The notes beneath the pieces are model-generated. The model did no database searches. It was not told the DNA's origin and was given only the letters and a program-made list of their open reading frames with translations. From positions 1 through 17,286 of the forward strand of contig CAZVQC010000027.1 in the NCBI GenBank assembly GCA_964629225.1: a stretch of 17,286 nt of DNA, given 5' to 3'. The translations under genes and the position numbers were made by a program. Shown in pieces: positions 1-6,094 of this stretch. How positions within the stretch are numbered: the stretch's first letter is position 1; each line of letters begins with the position of its first letter. The DNA is from RUG14199 sp964629225. GTDB taxonomy: Bacteria > Bacillota > Clostridia > Oscillospirales > CAG-272.

Positions 1-51
1 ACGGGCATCGTCCTTTGTGCAAAGAAGAGAAAGAACGCAGTTCAGTTCTGA
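1..51 (+). CDS. C-terminal end of an upstream gene (partial)
   Basis: Frame 1 is open from the window edge to a TGA at 49-51 and encodes TGIVLCAKKRKNAVQF. A short hydrophobic stretch followed by KKRK looks like the cytoplasmic end of a C-terminal membrane anchor, as in Gram-positive surface proteins. A strong terminator follows 21 bases later, which supports this being the true end of a gene. Only 16 residues are visible, so the product cannot be named and the membrane-anchor reading is a guess. Confidence 0.4.
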   Translation, partial: TGIVLCAKKRKNAVQF

Positions 52-72
52 TAGGCTTTCTAAAAAACACTT

Positions 73-102
73 ATCCCCCTGTTTCGGCAGGGGGATTTTT
101 TT
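73..102 (+). terminator. Rho-independent terminator of the upstream gene
   Basis: A perfect 9-bp stem, ATCCCCCTG at 73-81 pairing with CAGGGGGAT at 88-96, encloses a 6-nt loop and runs into seven T residues (96-102). It separates the upstream gene from the citrate-synthase operon. Confidence 0.9.
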
Positions 103-171
103 AAGAGAACGGAGCCGGAGACCGTGTCCGTGAAAAAATGATATCCGAAACTAAAAAATATAAAAACGCTA

Positions 172-200
172 TTGACAGGGGAAGTGTGGAGTTGTATAAT
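172..200 (+). promoter_or_regulatory. Consensus sigma-A promoter of the citrate/2-oxoglutarate operon
   Basis: TTGACA at 172-177 and TATAAT at 195-200 are both perfect consensus hexamers, separated by 17 bases. Transcription should start near 207, giving a leader of only about 20 nt that contains an AGGAGG ribosome binding site (216-221) ahead of the ATG at 229. A promoter this strong would normally need repression, which fits the operator-like repeat over its -10. Confidence 0.88.
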
Positions 201-208
201 TGTATACA
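193..208 (+). promoter_or_regulatory. Candidate GntR operator overlapping the -10 box
   Basis: TGTATA (193-198) and TATACA (203-208) form an inverted repeat with a 4-bp spacer. The same DNA can also be read as a direct repeat of TTGTATA at 192-198 and 200-206. TGTATAC-rich palindromes are typical of operators bound by GntR-family dimers. The site covers the -10 box and the expected transcription start, so binding would block RNA polymerase. The FCD-type GntR encoded by the second gene of this operon is the obvious candidate ligand-responsive repressor. Binding is inferred, not shown. Confidence 0.5.
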
Positions 209-228
209 GAAGTACAGGAGGGTCGTAT

Positions 229-1623
229 ATGCTTGAAATATCCAACAAAACCAATCTGCTTGAGCAGAAGAGTTATCATTATTCACTTCAGGACGTGGAG
301 GAGGCCAATCTCTACCGTGACATCTACTCCTATGATACGGTGCCGAAGATACCCTTCAACCACCGCAGAGTGCCGATAGGGATGCCTGAGGAGATATGGA
401 TCACGGACACGTCACTCAGAGACGGTCAGCAGTCTGTGGAACCCTACACGGTGGATCAGATCGTGGAACTCTACAAGCTGATGTCAAAGCTCGGAGGTCC
501 CTACGGTATCATCAGGCAAACCGAGTTCTTTATCTACAGTAAGAAGGACAGGGAAGCGATAGAAAGATGTCTTGATTTGGGTCTTAAGTTTCCGGAGATA
601 ACCACGTGGATACGTGCCGTCAAGGAGGATTTCAAGACGGTGAAGGAGCTTGGTATCAAGGAGACGGGGATACTCGTAAGTTGCAGTGACTACCACATCT
701 TCAAGAAGATGAAGATGAGCCGTTCGGAGTGCATGAATTACTATCTTAAGACGGTAGCCGATGCATTTGAGGCGGGAGTAGTTCCCAGATGCCACCTTGA
801 GGACATCACAAGGGCGGACTTCTACGGATTTGTAGTGCCCTTTGTGAATGAGCTGATGAGAATGTCGGAGGACGCGGGGATACCCGTCAAGATCAGGGCC
901 TGCGACACTATGGGATACGGACTGCCCTACAGCGGTGTGGCACTGCCGAGGTCGGTGCCGGGAATCGTCTACGGTCTTCAGCACTATTCAAACGTGGCAA
1001 GCGAGAACCTTGAATGGCACGGTCATAACGACTTCTATATGGCGGTCGCCAATGCGGGAGCGGCATGGCTTTACGGCGCCTGTGCCGTGAACTGCTCACT
1101 TCTGGGCATCGGTGAGCGCACCGGTAACATTCCTCTTGAGGCAATGGTGATGCAGTATGCGGCATTCAGAGGCTCTCTTGACGGAATGGATACTACGGCA
1201 ATAACGGAGATAGCGGACTATTTCAAAAATGAGATAGGCTATGAGATACCTCCCATGACTCCCTATGTGGGTGACAGTTTCAACATGACGAGGGCGGGCA
1301 TCCACGCAGACGGACTTTTGAAGGACCAGGAGATCTACAGCGTTTTCAACACGGAGAAGATCCTCAACCGTCCCGCAGAGGTCATCGTCAGCAAGACGTC
1401 GGGTCTTGCGGGAATAGCCTACTGGATCAACGGCCATTACAGGCTGAAGGAGGGGGAAAAGGTAGACAAGAAGGATCCCCTCGTTATCGCACTCAAGACG
1501 TGGGTGGATGAGGAATATGAAGGTGGACGTGTTACCTCCCTTTCCGTCAAGGAACTTGAAGGAAAGATATCGGAGATAGCGGGTGACCGATTCGGAAAGG
1601 AGAAAACGGATGTTAGAGCATAA
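229..1623 (+). CDS. Re-citrate synthase (anaerobic, HMGL/homocitrate synthase-like family)
   Basis: This 464-residue enzyme condenses oxaloacetate and acetyl-CoA to citrate with Re-face stereochemistry. It belongs to the DRE-TIM metallolyase lineage (homocitrate and isopropylmalate synthases) and is unrelated to ordinary GltA. The sequence shows the N-terminal TIM-barrel signature TDTSLRDGQQ at residues 59-68 (R64, D65, Q67) and the metal-binding HGHND at 264-268, followed by the NCSLLGIGERTGN stretch. The whole chain closely resembles my memory of the Clostridium kluyveri Re-citrate synthase, including the PRCHLEDITRADFYGF and PRSVPGIVYGLQHY blocks. Family members are known to be metal-dependent and oxygen-sensitive. 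The ATG at 229 is chosen because AGGAGG lies 7 nt upstream; an in-frame start at 172 would fall inside the promoter. It is first in an operon with a regulator, aconitase and isocitrate dehydrogenase, which strongly supports citrate rather than homocitrate or isopropylmalate as the product. Confidence 0.9.
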   Translation: MLEISNKTNLLEQKSYHYSLQDVEEANLYRDIYSYDTVPKIPFNHRRVPIGMPEEIWITDTSLRDGQQSVEPYTVDQIVELYKLMSKLGGPYGIIRQTEFFIYSKKDREAIERCLDLGLKFPEITTWIRAVKEDFKTVKELGIKETGILVSCSDYHIFKKMKMSRSECMNYYLKTVADAFEAGVVPRCHLEDITRADFYGFVVPFVNELMRMSEDAGIPVKIRACDTMGYGLPYSGVALPRSVPGIVYGLQHYSNVASENLEWHGHNDFYMAVANAGAAWLYGACAVNCSLLGIGERTGNIPLEAMVMQYAAFRGSLDGMDTTAITEIADYFKNEIGYEIPPMTPYVGDSFNMTRAGIHADGLLKDQEIYSVFNTEKILNRPAEVIVSKTSGLAGIAYWINGHYRLKEGEKVDKKDPLVIALKTWVDEEYEGGRVTSLSVKELEGKISEIAGDRFGKEKTDVRA

Positions 1624-2254
1624 GAGCGTGTCCATTGCGGAGCAGGTCTTTGAAAACTTGGAGCGTGATATCTTAAGCGGCAAGTATGAAAGAGGCTACG
1701 TGATGACGGAGAACCATCTCTCCGAGATGCTCGGAGTCAGCAGAACTCCCATACGTGAGGCTTTGAGGCGTTTGGCTCAGGAGAGGATAATCGAGCTTGG
1801 TACCAAGGGCGCAGTGGTAGTCGGTATCTCAAGAGAGGATATCGACATGATATACGAGCTGAGACTTCGTATAGAGGGCATTGCCGCAAGGCTTGCCGCC
1901 GAGAATGTGGACGGGGAGAGCGCTCTCAAATTGAAGGAGATCGTGGATCTTCAGGAATTCTACACCGAGAAGAACAACGCCGACAGCATCAAGAATGAGG
2001 ATAGTGATTTTCACCGCCTTATCTACAAGCTCAGCGGAAGCTTGCCCCTTGAGGAGACTCTTACAAACCTCCATAAGAAGGTGGTTAAATACCGCCGTGC
2101 CTCGGTTTCCAACTGCAGCAGAGCGGACAGATCCCTTAAGGAGCACAGAGCCATCCTTGAGGCGATAGTGGCACATGACGGAGAGCTGGCAGAGAAGTTG
2201 ACTTTGGAACACATAAGAAACGCAAAAGAAAGTATTAAAAACAGGGAGATATAA
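1610..2254 (+). CDS. GntR-family transcriptional regulator with FCD effector domain
   Basis: This 214-residue protein has the usual FadR/FCD-subfamily length. Residues about 8-72 are the winged helix-turn-helix, with the characteristic LSEMLGVSRTPIREALRRL at 37-55. Residues about 76-210 form the all-helical FCD ligand domain. D131 and H135 (a D-x3-H pair), H179 and H201 fit the conserved metal-binding site that often holds a carboxylate effector. The ATG at 1610 has AAAGGAG at 1596-1602, 7 nt upstream, and overlaps the end of the citrate synthase gene by 14 nt, indicating translational coupling; a GTG at 1583 lacks such a site. Its place between pathway genes, plus the palindrome over the operon promoter, suggests autoregulated control by a pathway acid such as citrate or 2-oxoglutarate. 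The effector is inferred. Confidence 0.88.
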   Translation: MLEHKSVSIAEQVFENLERDILSGKYERGYVMTENHLSEMLGVSRTPIREALRRLAQERIIELGTKGAVVVGISREDIDMIYELRLRIEGIAARLAAENVDGESALKLKEIVDLQEFYTEKNNADSIKNEDSDFHRLIYKLSGSLPLEETLTNLHKKVVKYRRASVSNCSRADRSLKEHRAILEAIVAHDGELAEKLTLEHIRNAKESIKNREI

Positions 2255-2256
2255 AA

Positions 2257-4185
2257 ATGGGACTTACTATTGCTCAAAAGATAATCAAGCAGCATCTGGT
2301 CAGCGGTGATATGACACCGGGGAGTGAGATAGCGCTCAGGATCGATCAGACACTGACACAGGATGCCACCGGTACGATGGCTTATATCGAGTTCGAAGCC
2401 ATCGGAATACCGAGAGTAAGGACGGAGCTTTCCGTGGCTTACATCGACCACAATACCCTCCAATCGGGCTTTGAAAATGCGGACGACCACAGGTACATTC
2501 AGTCTGTGGCGAAAAAATACGGTATCCGTTTCTCCCGTCCCGGCAACGGCATCTGCCATCAGGTTCATCTGGAGCGATTCGGAAAGCCCGGTAAAACTCT
2601 TATCGGTTCCGACAGCCATACTCCCACCTGCGGAGGTATCGGTATGCTTGCCATGGGTGCGGGAGGCATGGACGTGGCTGTTGCCATGGGAGGCGGCGCA
2701 TATTATATCACCATGCCGAAAATGTACAAAGTGGAACTGAAGGGAAAACTCTCCCCTTGGGTCAGCGCCAAAGATGTCAGCCTTGAGATACTTAGGATAC
2801 TCTCCGTCAAGGGCGGCGTGGGCGCTATTATCGAGTGGGGCGGTGAGGGTATCAAAACTCTCAGCGTACCCGAAAGAGCCACCATCACCAACATGGGAAC
2901 GGAGCTGGGAGCCACCACATCCATCTTCCCATCCGATGAGATAACGAGGGAATTTCTTAAGGCACAGGGAAGAGAGGAGGACTATGTGGCTCTTGAGAGC
3001 GATGCGGATGCAGTCTATGATCGCATCATCGAGATCGACCTTTCGACTCTGTCTCCTATGGCTGCCTGCCCCCATTCTCCCGACAATATAAAGAGCGTTA
3101 AGGAGCTGTCGGGACTGAAGGTAGATCAGGTCTGCATCGGCTCCTGCACCAACTCCTCTCTCAGAGATATGCTGAGGGTGGCGGCGATACTTAAGGGAAA
3201 GAAGATAGCGGACAGCGTGAGCCTTTCCGTATCTCCCGGATCGAAGCAGGTGTTCTCCATGCTTGCGGACTGCGGCGCTCTCTCCGATATCATAGCATCC
3301 GGCGCAAGAGTGCTTGAGTGCGCTTGCGGACCTTGCATCGGAATGGGCTTTTCTCCCAACTCCGGCGGAGTCTCTTTGCGCACTTTCAACCGTAATTTTG
3401 AAGGCAGAAGCGGGACGAAGGACGGCAAGGTCTACCTTGTATCCCCCGAAACTGCGGCTGTGGCGGCTCTGACGGGCTGTTTTACCGACCCCAAGGATAT
3501 GGGTGAGTATCCGGAGATATCAATGCCGGATGAGTTCAAGATCAACGATACGGCGGTGCTTATGCCTGCAAGCGAGAGCGAAGCTTGTGACGTGGAGATA
3601 CTCAGAGGTCCCAATATCAAGTCTTTCCCCAAGACCGCGCCCCTTGAGGACAACATAAAGGCGGATCTGACACTTAAGGTGGGTGACAACATCACCACCG
3701 ACCACATAATGCCCGCAGGAGCGAAGATACTTCCTTACCGCTCCAATATTCCGAAGCTTTCCGAGTTCTGTTTCACCGTATGTGACGAGACATTCCCCGA
3801 AAGAGCAAAGAAGGCGGGGGCTACCGTCATAGTGGGAGGCTCCAATTACGGTCAGGGCTCCTCACGTGAGCACGCCGCACTCGTTCCCCTCTATCTTGGA
3901 GTCAAGGCGGTAGTGGCAAAGAGTTTTGCAAGGATCCACGCGGCTAATCTCATCAATGCGGGAATACTCCCCTTCACGTTTGAAAATGCGGAGGATTACG
4001 ACCGCCTTGACGAGGGAGATAAACTGGAACTGTGCGACCTTTTCGATGCCCTTGAAAGCGGAAGAGCAACACTCAAGGATGTAACTAAAGGTGAGACCTT
4101 CACCCTTATCTGTGAGTATTCCGACAGGCAGAAGGATATGCTGAGAGCGGGAGGTCTGCTCCCCTACACTAAGGAGGTAAAATGA
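2257..4185 (+). CDS. Aconitate hydratase, short single-chain type
   Basis: This 642-residue enzyme isomerises citrate to isocitrate through cis-aconitate using a [4Fe-4S] cluster. The cluster ligands are visible: C297 in CIGSCTNS (293-300), then C357 and C360 in CACGPCIG (355-362). GSDSHTPTCGG near residue 123 is the conserved aconitase/isopropylmalate isomerase block. The C-terminal swivel domain (from about 470) contains SNYGQGSSREHAAL, with S535, S536 and R537 matching the catalytic Ser-Ser-Arg. It is about 100 residues shorter than mitochondrial or AcnA-type enzymes and fits the roughly 640-residue bacterial aconitase class. LeuCD-type isopropylmalate isomerases are normally two chains, and the neighbours make citrate and oxidise isocitrate, so aconitase is preferred. 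AGGGAG at 2243-2248 sits 8 nt before the ATG, and only two bases separate it from the regulator's stop. Confidence 0.93.
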   Translation: MGLTIAQKIIKQHLVSGDMTPGSEIALRIDQTLTQDATGTMAYIEFEAIGIPRVRTELSVAYIDHNTLQSGFENADDHRYIQSVAKKYGIRFSRPGNGICHQVHLERFGKPGKTLIGSDSHTPTCGGIGMLAMGAGGMDVAVAMGGGAYYITMPKMYKVELKGKLSPWVSAKDVSLEILRILSVKGGVGAIIEWGGEGIKTLSVPERATITNMGTELGATTSIFPSDEITREFLKAQGREEDYVALESDADAVYDRIIEIDLSTLSPMAACPHSPDNIKSVKELSGLKVDQVCIGSCTNSSLRDMLRVAAILKGKKIADSVSLSVSPGSKQVFSMLADCGALSDIIASGARVLECACGPCIGMGFSPNSGGVSLRTFNRNFEGRSGTKDGKVYLVSPETAAVAALTGCFTDPKDMGEYPEISMPDEFKINDTAVLMPASESEACDVEILRGPNIKSFPKTAPLEDNIKADLTLKVGDNITTDHIMPAGAKILPYRSNIPKLSEFCFTVCDETFPERAKKAGATVIVGGSNYGQGSSREHAALVPLYLGVKAVVAKSFARIHAANLINAGILPFTFENAEDYDRLDEGDKLELCDLFDALESGRATLKDVTKGETFTLICEYSDRQKDMLRAGGLLPYTKEVK

Positions 4186-5381
4186 TGGAAAGGATCAAAA
4201 TGACGACACCCATCGTGGAGATGGACGGGGACGAGATGACGAGGGTCATCTGGGAGATGATCAAGGAAAAACTCATACTGCCCTTTGTGGATCTCAAGAC
4301 CGAGTATTACGACCTGTCCCTTGTGCACAGAGAAGAGACAAAGGACCGTGTCACCGTGGAAGCGGCTGAGGCTAATAAGAAGTACGGAGTTGCGGTCAAA
4401 TGCGCTACCATCACTCCCAACAAGCAGAGGGTGGAGGAGTACGGACTCTCCGAAATGTGGAAGAGCCCCAACGGTACCATAAGAGCGATACTCAACGGCA
4501 CCGTGTTCCGTGCTCCCATTATGACGGATTTTATCACTCCCTATGTGAGAACTTGGAAGCACCCCATCACCATTGCAAGACACGCCTACGGAGACGTGTA
4601 CAAGGCTACCGAGTACAGAGTACCCGGCAAGGGCAAGGCGGAGCTTGTATTTAACGGAGACAGCGGAGAATTCTCCGAGACGGTCCACGATTTTGAAGGT
4701 GCGGGCGTTCTTCAGTCCCAGTTCAATACGGACTCGTCCATCAGAGACTTTGCTCACGCTTGCTTTGAGTACGCACTGGAAACGAAGCAGGATCTGTGGT
4801 TCTCCACCAAGGACACCATCTCCAAGCAGTATGACCAGACCTTCAAGCTCATCTTTGAGGAGATCTACGAAAAGGAGTACAAGGAGAGATTCGAGGAGTG
4901 CGGTATCACCTACTTTTACACGCTGATAGACGATGCAGTTGCACGCGTTATAAGAAGCGAGGGAGGCTTCATCTGGGCACTTAAGAACTATGACGGGGAC
5001 GTTATGAGCGATATGGTGTCCACCGCCTTCGGTTCCCTTGCAATGATGACCAGCGTTCTCGTTTCACCCGACGGAAAATTCGAGTATGAGGCGGCACACG
5101 GAACGGTGACCCGTCACTATTACAAGTACCTGAAGGGGGAGAGGACCTCCACCAACCCCATGGCTCTTATCTTTGCATGGACGGGAGCACTTCGCAAGAG
5201 GGGAGAGCTTGACGGTATCACCGAGCTTTCCTCCTTTGCGGACAGACTTGAGGAGGCTTGTATGACCGTCCTGTCCTCCGGTATCATGACCAAGGACCTT
5301 GTGCCTCTCGTTAAGGAGGGCTTTGAAGCGACACCGGTGTTCACGGACGAATTCCTTGATGCGGTGGCGGCACAGATATAA
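4185..5381 (+). CDS. icd: NADP-dependent isocitrate dehydrogenase, eukaryotic-type (subfamily II)
   Basis: This 398-residue enzyme oxidatively decarboxylates isocitrate to 2-oxoglutarate, producing NADPH. Visible motifs are the N-terminal TTPIVEMDGDEMTRVIW (7-23), CATITPNK (73-80), the substrate-binding SPNGTIR loop (94-100), the metal-binding YDGDVMSD (269-276) and AAHGTVTRHY (303-312). The R310-H311 pair corresponds to residues that select NADP in human-type IDH. Sequence and length match the homodimeric eukaryote-like class rather than the E. coli-like Icd. Two adjacent ATGs exist, at 4182 and 4185. AAGGAGG ends at 4177, giving 4 or 7 nt spacing, so 4185 is preferred; the start overlaps the aconitase stop, implying coupled translation. 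It is last in the operon, 14 bases before a terminator. Its product would feed glutamate synthesis. Confidence 0.95.
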   Translation: MERIKMTTPIVEMDGDEMTRVIWEMIKEKLILPFVDLKTEYYDLSLVHREETKDRVTVEAAEANKKYGVAVKCATITPNKQRVEEYGLSEMWKSPNGTIRAILNGTVFRAPIMTDFITPYVRTWKHPITIARHAYGDVYKATEYRVPGKGKAELVFNGDSGEFSETVHDFEGAGVLQSQFNTDSSIRDFAHACFEYALETKQDLWFSTKDTISKQYDQTFKLIFEEIYEKEYKERFEECGITYFYTLIDDAVARVIRSEGGFIWALKNYDGDVMSDMVSTAFGSLAMMTSVLVSPDGKFEYEAAHGTVTRHYYKYLKGERTSTNPMALIFAWTGALRKRGELDGITELSSFADRLEEACMTVLSSGIMTKDLVPLVKEGFEATPVFTDEFLDAVAAQI

Positions 5382-5395
5382 CAAGTCAATACCCG

Positions 5396-5423
5396 GCACC
5401 CGCCTTCGGCGGGTGCTTTTTTT
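5396..5423 (+). terminator. Rho-independent terminator of the operon
   Basis: GCACCCGCC at 5396-5404 pairs perfectly with GGCGGGTGC at 5408-5416, closing a UUC-type tight loop, and is followed by seven T residues (5417-5423). It lies 14 bases after the icd stop codon. Confidence 0.95.
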
Positions 5424-5513
5424 GAAACGGAGCTTCATCCCGTTTATTGTGACGGTCTCCCGGTCGTGCATCGGTTCTTTCGGTCAAATAAGGAACGGGT
5501 CGGGCACTTCCGA

Positions 5514-5534
5514 CACCCGCCGAAGGTGGGTGCT
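5514..5534 (+). repeat. Degenerate copy of the operon terminator hairpin
   Basis: CACCCGCC (5514-5521) pairs with GGTGGGTG (5525-5532) with one G-U pair and a GAA loop, followed by CTTTCT. The stem core CACCCGCC and the GGGTGCTTT tail repeat those of the terminator about 118 bases upstream, so it is probably a decayed or back-up terminator. The poor T-tract makes strong termination doubtful. Confidence 0.5.
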
Positions 5535-5667
5535 TTCTCAGATAAAACAAATACTTTCACATATGAGACGGGTGACTATGAAAAAAACGGTCGTGATGCG
5601 CCGTTCGGGACGAAAAAAAGTGAAGCCTTAAAGCCCATTTTTCGGTGCCTCGAAAAATATTTTTTCA

Positions 5668-5760
5668 TTTTGTGACGAATTGAAGACCCGTGACGAAATG
5701 CACGTTTTTTCCGGGTTTTCGAAGAAAATCGTCACAAAAAAGGCTTGTTTTGTGACGAAA
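5668..5760. repeat. Cluster of TTTTGTGACGAA repeats
   Basis: TTTTGTGACGAA occurs at 5668-5679 and 5748-5759, a shortened direct copy CGTGACGAAA at 5689-5698, and an inverted copy TCGTCACAAAA at 5729-5739. The inverted copy and the last direct copy make a perfect 11-bp hairpin or palindrome with an 8-nt centre (5729-5758). The cluster ends about 45 bases upstream of the promoter at 5806, so it could be an operator array. No family is recognised. Confidence 0.6.
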
Positions 5761-5805
5761 TTTTTCACCCTTTTCGGAACCGTAAAAAAATATGCGCGGA
5801 AGATA

Positions 5806-5834
5806 TTGACTTATAAATCGCGTTATGATAGAAT
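5806..5834 (+). promoter_or_regulatory. Promoter of the large dockerin protein gene
   Basis: TTGACT (5806-5811) and TAGAAT (5829-5834) are separated by exactly 17 bases, each one mismatch from consensus. Expected transcription start is near 5841, leaving an unusually long leader of about 250 nt before the ATG at 6095. Confidence 0.7.
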
Positions 5835-5840
5835 ATTACC

Positions 5841-6094
5841 AACAGAAGATAATATGATATCTGACTTCAAAGTGAGCGGACAGATACCGATACGCACCGC
5901 TGTCAAAACCCTTTTCCAAAGACGGAAAAAAAGGAGAAAACGGTACGAATGGGAGTAAAAAATGACCGTGATCCGGTCATAATACCCCCTCGATCTTAAA
6001 AGATCCCCCGTTGTTCTCCGGCAGGGGGTATTTGTTTGCAATAAACGAAATCAATCACATGTTATCTGTTTCGCTTCAAAGCAAGGAGGATCAA
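5841..6094 (+). promoter_or_regulatory. Long structured 5' leader, candidate attenuator
   Basis: The leader holds three nested or adjacent inverted repeats: ATGACCG/CGGTCAT (5962-5968 with 5974-5980), AATACCCCCT/AGGGGGTATT (5981-5990 with 6023-6032), and inside the latter GATCTT/AAGATC (5992-5997 with 6000-6005). TATTTGTTTG follows the long stem, a weak U-rich tail. A second C5 run (6005-6009) could compete for the same G5 run (6024-6028). Two tiny reading frames precede or overlap the stem: 5949-5999 (16 codons) and 5962-5982 (6 codons, with GGGAG 6 nt upstream). No known riboswitch class is recognised. Regulation by attenuation is inferred from this arrangement only. Confidence 0.45.

Larger units (their letters stand above)
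5382..5805. other. AT-rich intergenic region without a convincing gene
   Basis: Between the icd stop and the next promoter no frame has a plausible start, ribosome binding site and protein-like composition together. Open frames here run straight through the operon terminator or through A/T tracts. The stretch contains the operon terminator, a degenerate second copy of its hairpin (5514-5532), several A and T tracts, and the GTGACGAA repeat cluster (5668-5760). Confidence 0.6.

Noticed and set aside
172..228. Upstream in-frame start for the Re-citrate synthase
   Set aside because: The extension would translate the -35 and -10 boxes; the ATG at 229 has a proper AGGAGG and fits the family's N terminus.
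484..984. Minus-strand frame inside the Re-citrate synthase gene
   Set aside because: It lies wholly opposite a gene with clear family motifs and has low-complexity, shadow-like composition.
2023..3075. Long minus-strand reading frame opposite the regulator and aconitase
   Set aside because: It is antisense to two strongly supported genes, has no ribosome binding site, and its translation shows no recognisable domain; it mirrors their codon structure.
5668..5760. CRISPR array
   Set aside because: Repeats are only 10-12 bp, irregularly spaced and in both orientations.
5824..5829. TATGAT as -10 box for the large gene
   Set aside because: Spacing to TTGACT would be only 12 bases; TAGAAT at 5829-5834 gives 17.
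5299..5958. Plus-strand frames across the operon terminator and the AT-rich spacer
   Set aside because: They read through a strong terminator or through promoter elements, start without ribosome binding sites and give Lys/Arg-rich, unconserved-looking translations.
6011..6094. N-terminal extension of the 1818-residue protein
   Set aside because: It would precede a textbook signal peptide and overlap the leader stem; AAGGAGG supports the ATG at 6095.
5841..6094. Known riboswitch (cyclic di-GMP, SAM, FMN or similar)
   Set aside because: None of the conserved core sequences of these classes could be found in the leader.
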